A model generated the notes under the pieces. The model did not search any database. It had not been told where the DNA came from and was given only the letters and a program-made list of their open reading frames with translations. This document shows, in pieces, positions 6,356 through 11,182 of a stretch of 11,182 bases of DNA (the first letter of the stretch is position 1; each line of letters opens with the position of its first letter). Source of the DNA: an uncultured Leuconostoc sp. GTDB taxonomy: Bacteria > Bacillota > Bacilli > Lactobacillales > Lactobacillaceae. The position numbers were made by a program, and so were the translations under genes. The stretch is taken from contig NZ_CAMJRK010000050.1 of the NCBI RefSeq assembly GCF_946222815.1, positions 1 to 11,182 on the forward strand. Direction: 5' to 3'.

Positions 6356-7738
6356 ATGGAATTTGTCATGTTGATTGTGTCAATTTTAATTTTATTGCTT
6401 TTAATAGCTAAATTTAAATTGAATACATTCGTTTCATTAATTATTACAGCTTTTATTTTGGCCTTACTACTCGGTATGAAGCCTACGGAGATTCCGGATG
6501 CTGTATTGGGTGCACAAGGTGTTGGTAATATTTTGGGACCTAATTCTGTTATCTTTATTTTTGGTGGCATGATTGGCCGACTAGTTGCTGATGCCGGTGG
6601 TTCATATCGTATCGCCAAGACCTTGATTGACTGGTTTGGCATTAAGCGCTTACAATGGGCGGTATTGATTGCCTCGTTTATTATTGGTATTTCAATGATT
6701 TTCGGTGTTGGCATGGTATTATTAATTCCTATTGTGTTTGCTGTTGCGATTGAATCAGGGGTACCTTTGCTTTATCTTGGTATCTCGATGACTGCTGCAC
6801 TATCATCTGCACAAGGATTTTTGCCACCTCAGCCAGCGCCAACGGCTGTTGCTTCAGCATTGGGTGCTAATATTGGCCTGATGCTGATTTTTGGACTAGT
6901 TATCTCAATTATCACAGCTATTGTTGCGGGACCATTATTTACAAAATTGGCACAAAAATATGCACCTGACGCATTTCAATTTAAAACTGAAATTGCCGCA
7001 GTGGGTCCAGTGAAAGAATATGATTTGAAGACCACACCTAATTTCGGATTGTCTGTGCTAACTTCTATCTTTCCATTAATATTTATGATTATTGCCACCA
7101 TTTATAAATTGATTTATACAGGTGGTGTGACACCTAAAAATCCAAATTTGATGGATCAAATTATTGAGTTTGCTGCTAATCCGGCAGTTGCCATGACGAT
7201 TGCTTTGATTTTTGCAATATTTACAATGGGTATTTGGCAACATAAGTCGATGACCGAGGTAGGCAAATCACTCAATGCCGGTATGGCAGCAGTTGCTGGT
7301 ATTTTGTTAATTGTTGGTGGTGGTGGCGCTTTGCGTGGTGTATTGGTTACGTCAGGCTTGTCAGATAAAATTGCATCAACATTCCAGTCAGGTGGCACAA
7401 TGAGCCCAATGGCTATTGTCCTGTTTGCGTGGGGCGTTGCAGCCATTTTACGTATTTCAGTTGGTTCAGCTACGGTAGCTGGTATGACAGCTGCAGGTAT
7501 TGTAACGGGTATTTTAGCTGCTAATCCAGGCAATACATTATTACCAGTGTTCGTAGCATTAGCTATTGGCGCAGGTTCACTCATTGCTTCGCATGTTAAT
7601 GATGCTGGTTTTTGGATTTTTAAAGAATTTTTTGATTTATCAGTTAAACAGACTTTTCAAATTTGGACAGTACTTGAAACAATTATTTCAGTGACTGGTT
7701 TAATACTCATTTTAATTATGACGGCTATATTTGCATAA
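6356..7738 (+). CDS. gntP: GntP-family gluconate permease
   Basis: This 460-residue, very hydrophobic protein with about 12 or more predicted membrane segments belongs to the GntP family of gluconate:proton symporters. The N-terminal LLLLIAKFKLNTFVSLII segment, IFGGMIGRLVADAGG, the hydrophobic GVGMVLLIPIVFAVA helix, and GFLPPQPAPTA at 154-164 are family landmarks. In many members the last reads GFLPPHPGPTA, so Gln and Ala here are changes in a conserved re-entrant region. It follows gluconokinase by 149 bases, which supports gluconate as substrate, although some GntP members carry other hydroxy acids. ATG 6356 is the first standard start in frame after the stop at 6305; homologues begin here or at Met5. 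No ribosome binding site sits at normal distance from it. The unit ends at the hairpin at 7746-7772. Confidence 0.9.
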   Translation: MEFVMLIVSILILLLLIAKFKLNTFVSLIITAFILALLLGMKPTEIPDAVLGAQGVGNILGPNSVIFIFGGMIGRLVADAGGSYRIAKTLIDWFGIKRLQWAVLIASFIIGISMIFGVGMVLLIPIVFAVAIESGVPLLYLGISMTAALSSAQGFLPPQPAPTAVASALGANIGLMLIFGLVISIITAIVAGPLFTKLAQKYAPDAFQFKTEIAAVGPVKEYDLKTTPNFGLSVLTSIFPLIFMIIATIYKLIYTGGVTPKNPNLMDQIIEFAANPAVAMTIALIFAIFTMGIWQHKSMTEVGKSLNAGMAAVAGILLIVGGGGALRGVLVTSGLSDKIASTFQSGGTMSPMAIVLFAWGVAAILRISVGSATVAGMTAAGIVTGILAANPGNTLLPVFVALAIGAGSLIASHVNDAGFWIFKEFFDLSVKQTFQIWTVLETIISVTGLILILIMTAIFA

Positions 7739-7745
7739 TATATTT

Positions 7746-7772
7746 AAAGCAGAATTTCGATTCTGTTTTTTT
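7746..7772 (+). terminator. Terminator of the gluconate unit
   Basis: The stem CAGAAT/ATTCTG (7750-7755 and 7760-7765) has a TTCG tetraloop, a flanking AAAG that can extend the stem, and a run of seven T. It starts 8 bases after the gntP stop codon. Confidence 0.9.
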
Positions 7773-7773
7773 A

Positions 7774-7802
7774 TTGACAATAAGATTAGAAAATGTTAAT
7801 AT
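7774..7802 (+). promoter_or_regulatory. Promoter of the amino-acid permease gene
   Basis: A perfect TTGACA (7774-7779) is followed after 17 bp by TAATAT (7797-7802), with a TG two bases upstream of the -10 box. It starts two bases after the T run of the preceding terminator. Its -10 box overlaps a possible ATG at 7793, which rules that ATG out as the permease start. Confidence 0.7.
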
Positions 7803-7840
7803 TATCAAGTAACTTTTGTAACCTTTGGAGGGATAAATAC

Positions 7841-9271
7841 ATGGCAGAATCAAAATCAAAAACTGGATGGTTTCATAAAGCGAGCCCCTCGAGCTTTGCT
7901 AGTAGTGATGCGCACCTACATAAAACACTAGGGGTTAAAGAAATGTTGGCACTAGGGATTGGTACAATCGTATCAACTGCCATATTTACATTACCTGGAA
8001 TTGTGGCAGCCGACCATGCTGGACCGGCGGTTGCAATTTCGTTTGTTATTGCTGCTATTGTGTCGGGGCTGGCCGCCTTTGCTTACTCTGAATTTGCGTC
8101 TGCTTTACCATTTGCTGGCTCAGCTTATACGTGGGCAAATGTTGTTTTTGGTGAAGTGTTTGGCTGGATTGCTGGCTGGGCGCTTTTAGCGGAATATTTT
8201 ATTGCCGTTGCTTTTGTGGCTTCTGGCTGGTCATCAAACTTCAAACTATTTCTTGGATCGCATAATCTAGTCTTACCGCCTGCCTTAGCAGGATCATTTG
8301 CTGCTGGTCATGGTGGCGTGGTTGATATCGCTTCATTATTTGCAGTTTTAATCGTAGCTGTTTTATTATGGCGCGGGACAAACACAACAGCGCGTGTTGA
8401 AAATGTGTTAGTTGTTGGTAAAGTATTAGTTATTTTGATTTTCATTGGCGTTGGCTTAACGGCCATTCACCCAGGTAACTACGTACCATTTATTCCAGCT
8501 CGTAATGAGAGTACTAATTTTGGTGGGTGGTCAGGCATATTTGCTGGCGCCTCACAAATTTTCTTAGCTTATATTGGTTTTGATTCTATTGCAGCTAGTT
8601 CAGCTGAAGCCAAAGATCCAAAAAAGACGATGCCACGTGGTATTATTGGTTCTTTGATTATTGCAACGGTACTTTTCGTAACAGTAGCGTTGGTCTTAGT
8701 TGGTATGTTCCATTATTCAAAATATGCTAATAACGCAGCGCCTGCTGCATGGGCATTGTTGCACTCTGGACATGAATTTACATCTAATTTATTATCAGTT
8801 GTAGCTTTAATTGGTATGTTTACCGCAATCATTGGTATGATGCTTGCTGGTTCACGATTATTGTATGCTTTTGGTCGAGACGGGTTACTACCTGCTTTCT
8901 TAGGAAAAGTTAATGATAAAGGCCTTCCTAACAATGCTTTATTAGTATTGTCAATTATCGCTATTTTGATTGGTTCAGTATTTAGCTTTACCGAGTTAGC
9001 TGGATTGATTTCTGCGGGTACTTTGATTGCATTTATAATTGTGTCACTTGGTATTTATGCATTGCGTCCCCGTGAAGGTAAAGACATTCAAGAACCAGGA
9101 TTTAAAATGCCTTTTTATCCAGTTATGCCAGCATTGTCAGCATTAGGATCTGGATTTATTTTTTATGAATTAGACAATCAAGCAAAATTGTATGCTTTTG
9201 GATGGTTTGTTATTGGTTTAATTATTTACGCTGTTTACGGTGCTAAACACAGTAAAATATCGCGCGAATAA
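7841..9271 (+). CDS. APC-family amino-acid permease
   Basis: This 476-residue integral membrane protein has about 12 hydrophobic segments after a polar cytoplasmic N-terminus (1-30). The first membrane segment carries GIGTIVSTAIFTLPG (39-53), the broken-helix substrate motif of the amino acid-polyamine-organocation superfamily. ALPFAGSAYTWANVVFGEVFGWIAGWALLAEY, FLAYIGFDSIAASSAEAKDPKKTMPRGI and GSRLLYAFGRDGLLP are further signatures of the YfnA/CAT-like group. I choose the ATG at 7841 because GGAGGG (7827-7832) lies 8 bases before it, while an in-frame ATG at 7793 overlaps the promoter. The substrate cannot be read from the sequence. The isoleucine 2-epimerase 55 bases downstream suggests branched-chain amino acids, but this is inference. 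A modest hairpin separates the two genes. Confidence 0.9.
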   Translation: MAESKSKTGWFHKASPSSFASSDAHLHKTLGVKEMLALGIGTIVSTAIFTLPGIVAADHAGPAVAISFVIAAIVSGLAAFAYSEFASALPFAGSAYTWANVVFGEVFGWIAGWALLAEYFIAVAFVASGWSSNFKLFLGSHNLVLPPALAGSFAAGHGGVVDIASLFAVLIVAVLLWRGTNTTARVENVLVVGKVLVILIFIGVGLTAIHPGNYVPFIPARNESTNFGGWSGIFAGASQIFLAYIGFDSIAASSAEAKDPKKTMPRGIIGSLIIATVLFVTVALVLVGMFHYSKYANNAAPAAWALLHSGHEFTSNLLSVVALIGMFTAIIGMMLAGSRLLYAFGRDGLLPAFLGKVNDKGLPNNALLVLSIIAILIGSVFSFTELAGLISAGTLIAFIIVSLGIYALRPREGKDIQEPGFKMPFYPVMPALSALGSGFIFYELDNQAKLYAFGWFVIGLIIYAVYGAKHSKISRE

Positions 9272-9277
9272 ACTTCG

Positions 9278-9302
9278 AAAGTCCTGTTAAATCGGGGCTT
9301 TT
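9278..9302 (+). terminator. Weak terminator or attenuator between permease and epimerase genes
   Basis: The arms AAAGTCCT (9278-9285) and GGGGCTTT (9294-9301) form 8 pairs, two of them G-U, with an 8-base loop and a short T run. No clear promoter follows, so partial read-through into the epimerase gene is likely. Confidence 0.6.
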
Positions 9303-9326
9303 ATTGTAAGCAAAAAAGGTGACTGT

Positions 9327-10661
9327 ATGTCAAAAAATCAAGATATTTTGAATGAAGAAAAAATACATTTAGCCGATGCAACTCGGGTTAAATATTTTGA
9401 TATAGTTATTGATCACGGACAAGGCGCGATAATTACTGACGCAAATGGTCGCGACTATATTGATCTTTTAGCCAGTGCTAGTGCAACTAATATTGGACAT
9501 TCTCATCCAAAAGTTGTGGCAGCAATTACGGCGCAAGCAAAAAAGCTGATTCAGTATACACCGGCGTATTTCGCTAATACAACGACAGCTACTTTAGCAA
9601 AGCGATTAACTGAGCTGGCACCTGGGAATTTTGATAAACAAGTTGCTTTTGGCAATTCAGGTTCAGATGCCAATGATGCGATGATTAAATTTGCTCGAGG
9701 ATATACTGGTCGGCAATATATTGTGAGCTTTACCGGTGCTTATCATGGATCAACCTATGGTGCGTTGTCTATTTCTGGCGTGAGTTTAAATATGTCACGT
9801 CATATTGGACCACTTTTACCAGGAACTGTTAAAGTCCCTTTCCCGGATCAAACGCAGAGACTATCTGGAGAATCGGACGATGATTTTTCCGACCGGTTAT
9901 TTAAACAATTTAAATTACCATTTGAAACTTATTTACCAGCAGATGAAGTGGCCTTAGTAATCATTGAACCTATTCAAGGTGATGGTGGCATCATTAAGGC
10001 ACCACAAAAGTATATGTCATTAGTATATGAGTTTACTAGAGAAAATGGGATTGTTTTTGCTGTTGATGAGGTTAATCAAGGGCTAGGGCGGACAGGAAAA
10101 ATGTGGTCGATTGATCATTTTGGTATTGTACCGGATATGATGAGTATCGGCAAATCGATTGCAAGTGGATTACCATTAAGTGCTGTTATTGGTCGGACTG
10201 AAATTATGTCGAGTTTGTCAGCGCCAGCTAATGTCTATACAACCGCGGGGAACCCTGTTACCGCTGCAGCAGCATTGGCAACACTAGATGTCATTGCCAA
10301 AGAACAGCTAGTGGCACGTTCTGCAAGATTAGGCTTATTAGCGCAAGCATTTTTTGAACAAGCAGCAAGACGCTATGCATTTATTGGTGATGTGCGATTA
10401 TATGGTTTGAATGGTGGCGTTGATATTATAGATATATCTGGTATGCCCGATAATGAGGCAACGACAAAGTTAATTTATCGTATCTTTGAATTAGGCGCAA
10501 TTATGATTAGCCTGCGTGGCAATACGTTACGTTTTCAACCACCATTAGTGATAACAGAAAAGCAATTAACACAGGCATTTAATATTATAGAACAGGCGTT
10601 TAGTGAGTTAGCATCTGGTAAGTTAACTTTGCCAAAAACTGATAATCATATTGGTTGGTAA
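9327..10661 (+). CDS. Isoleucine 2-epimerase (class III aminotransferase fold)
   Basis: This 444-residue PLP enzyme is most like the Lactobacillus isoleucine 2-epimerase, which interconverts L-isoleucine and D-allo-isoleucine and racemises other nonpolar amino acids. From memory of that protein, matching stretches include the FDxVIDHxxGA start, DLLASASAxNxGH, QYTPAYF, FGNSGSDAND, YTGRQYIVS, IEPIQGDGGIIKAP, VDEVNQGLGRTGKMW and a C-terminus ending in IGW. The fold is that of 4-aminobutyrate aminotransferase. Asp247, in DEVNQG, should contact the pyridine nitrogen and Lys276 (SIGKS) should carry PLP. The Asn at 250 after DEV, where most class III aminotransferases have Gln (DEVQ), fits the epimerase group. 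AAGGTGA (9316-9322) is 4 bases before the ATG. It lies just behind an amino-acid permease. Plain aminotransferase activity is the main alternative. Confidence 0.85.
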   Translation: MSKNQDILNEEKIHLADATRVKYFDIVIDHGQGAIITDANGRDYIDLLASASATNIGHSHPKVVAAITAQAKKLIQYTPAYFANTTTATLAKRLTELAPGNFDKQVAFGNSGSDANDAMIKFARGYTGRQYIVSFTGAYHGSTYGALSISGVSLNMSRHIGPLLPGTVKVPFPDQTQRLSGESDDDFSDRLFKQFKLPFETYLPADEVALVIIEPIQGDGGIIKAPQKYMSLVYEFTRENGIVFAVDEVNQGLGRTGKMWSIDHFGIVPDMMSIGKSIASGLPLSAVIGRTEIMSSLSAPANVYTTAGNPVTAAAALATLDVIAKEQLVARSARLGLLAQAFFEQAARRYAFIGDVRLYGLNGGVDIIDISGMPDNEATTKLIYRIFELGAIMISLRGNTLRFQPPLVITEKQLTQAFNIIEQAFSELASGKLTLPKTDNHIGW

Positions 10662-10663
10662 TG

Positions 10664-10672
10664 TGCTATAAT
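10664..10672 (+). promoter_or_regulatory. Extended -10 promoter of alaS and its T-box leader
   Basis: TGCTATAAT (10664-10672) is a perfect extended -10 element starting 3 bases after the epimerase stop. No good -35 box lies at the right distance; that region is inside the epimerase coding end. Transcription should start near 10679. Confidence 0.65.
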
Positions 10673-10679
10673 AATTTAT

Positions 10680-10890
10680 GAAATCTGAATATGCAAAATT
10701 TCTAAGACGTCAAATTAGAAATGTGTTGGTTAATGTGAAACACACGTCATGAATTTTGTGCTCTCAGGTGATCTTGTAACTGAAAAGTTACCGCGCCTCA
10801 GCGTTATGAGATTTAAAGGTAAAGATTAAAGATCATTACAAATTGCGGTGGTACCACGGTCACGCGTCCGCACTTTGTTATGGTCTTTTT
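10680..10890 (+). ncRNA. T-box riboswitch of alaS with terminator/antiterminator
   Basis: The leader reads uncharged tRNA-Ala and controls alaS. The T-box core GGTGGTACCACGG (10847-10859) carries UGGU (10849-10852), which pairs with a tRNA end of ACCA, the right discriminator base for tRNA-Ala. Stem I can be drawn from CTGA (10685-10688) with TCAG (10764-10767), CAAAATT (10694-10700) with AATTTTG (10752-10758), GACGT (10706-10710) with ACGTC (10744-10748), and GTGTT (10723-10727) with AACAC (10739-10743). This leaves an internal loop exposing GCT at 10760-10762, an alanine codon, as specifier. The terminator pairs 10828-10848 with 10868-10888 (two mismatches and one G-U in 21) and ends in five T. 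The antiterminator pairs the T-box with CGCGTCCGCA (10863-10872). Confidence 0.93.
10868..10890 (+). terminator. 3' arm and T run of the T-box terminator
   Basis: This arm pairs with 10828-10848 and is followed by TTTTT. The epimerase gene has no terminator of its own, so transcripts from upstream must also pass this tRNA-controlled hairpin before reaching alaS. Confidence 0.85.
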
Positions 10891-10916
10891 ATAGTTAAAT
10901 GAAGGAGAAATTAATT

Positions 10917-11182
10917 ATGAAAGAACTCAATTCCTCACAAATACGTCAAATGTTTTTAGACTTTTTTGCATCAAAAGGGCATGAAATTGTGCCTTCAAAA
11001 AATCTTATTCCACAAGATGATCCAACCTTATTATGGATTAATTCAGGGGTTGCCACTTTAAAAAAATATTTTGATGGCTCAGTTATCCCAGAAAATCCAA
11101 GAATTACTAATGCACAAAAGGCTATTCGGACAAATGATATTGAAAATGTCGGTAAAACAGCACGACACCATACATTATTTCT
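10917..11182 (+). CDS. alaS: Alanyl-tRNA synthetase, N-terminal part (cut by window end)
   Basis: The first 88 codons of alanyl-tRNA synthetase are present; the gene runs off the right edge with no stop. The enzyme attaches alanine to tRNA-Ala. The visible part is the start of the class II catalytic domain: IRQMFLDFFASKGHEIVPS, DDPTLLWINSGVATLKKYF and the motif 2 region NAQKAIRTNDIENVGKTARHHTLF, all strongly conserved. AAGGAG (10902-10907) lies 9 bases before the ATG. The Ala-type T-box immediately upstream independently supports the identification. The protein is normally about 880 residues, so most of it lies outside the window. Confidence 0.97.
   Translation, partial: MKELNSSQIRQMFLDFFASKGHEIVPSKNLIPQDDPTLLWINSGVATLKKYFDGSVIPENPRITNAQKAIRTNDIENVGKTARHHTLF

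Noticed and set aside
6343..6714. Open frame of 123 codons on the minus strand within gntP
   Set aside because: It is antisense to strongly conserved membrane segments, has no recognisable domain, and reflects the skewed codon use of a hydrophobic protein.
7156..7584. Open frame of 142 codons on the minus strand within gntP
   Set aside because: Same reason: Ala/Ile/Pro-rich shadow of membrane helices with no clear start signals or family match.
7793..7840. Longer N-terminus for the amino-acid permease from ATG 7793
   Set aside because: This ATG overlaps the -10 region and lacks a ribosome binding site, while ATG 7841 has GGAGGG at ideal distance.

Overview
The window looks like chromosome of a low-GC, heterofermentative lactic acid bacterium, most likely Leuconostoc or a close relative such as Weissella. 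This is inferred from gene content, not from a database search. The clues are AT-rich DNA, a short NAD-type 6-phosphogluconate dehydrogenase with the codon use of a very highly expressed gene (as expected in a phosphoketolase fermenter), a Lactobacillus-type isoleucine 2-epimerase, an acetolactate decarboxylase, and an alaS gene behind a T-box leader. I see no phage, IS element, CRISPR array, tRNA or rRNA. Gene density is high and no stretch over 300 bases lacks a feature.

Layout. Bases 2-1099 hold the 3' part of an OatA-like membrane O-acyltransferase with a C-terminal SGNH domain; its start lies outside the window. A strong promoter at 1112-1140 then drives a two-gene unit, acetolactate decarboxylase (1198-1911) and uridine kinase (1911-2546), which overlap by one base. 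A perfect 14-bp hairpin at 2558-2591 separates this unit from a convergent RpiR-family regulator (2590-3438, minus strand). Divergent from the regulator is a gluconate module: 6-phosphogluconate dehydrogenase (3646-4554), an internal terminator, gluconate kinase (4665-6206) and a GntP-type permease (6356-7738), closed by a terminator. The 207-bp region between regulator and dehydrogenase holds a perfect 14-bp inverted repeat around the -35 box and a third copy of its core 51 bp upstream; this is a good candidate operator. Next come an APC-family amino-acid permease (7841-9271) and isoleucine 2-epimerase (9327-10661), probably one unit. The window ends with a T-box riboswitch (about 10680-10890) and the first 88 codons of alaS.

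How the genes work together. GntP would import gluconate, GntK would phosphorylate it, and Gnd would oxidise and decarboxylate 6-phosphogluconate to ribulose 5-phosphate for the phosphoketolase pathway. The RpiR/SIS protein is the obvious sensor. Gnd also serves the central glucose pathway, which may explain why a terminator separates it from gntK. The permease and epimerase pair suggests uptake or exchange of branched-chain amino acids linked to formation of D-allo-isoleucine or related D-amino acids.

I found no wholly new multi-gene system. The most interesting signals are in the untranslated regions: the three-copy operator at gnd, a strong ribosome binding site in front of a four-codon mini-ORF just before the decarboxylase start, and a GC-rich hairpin between the only good ribosome binding site and the start of gntP.
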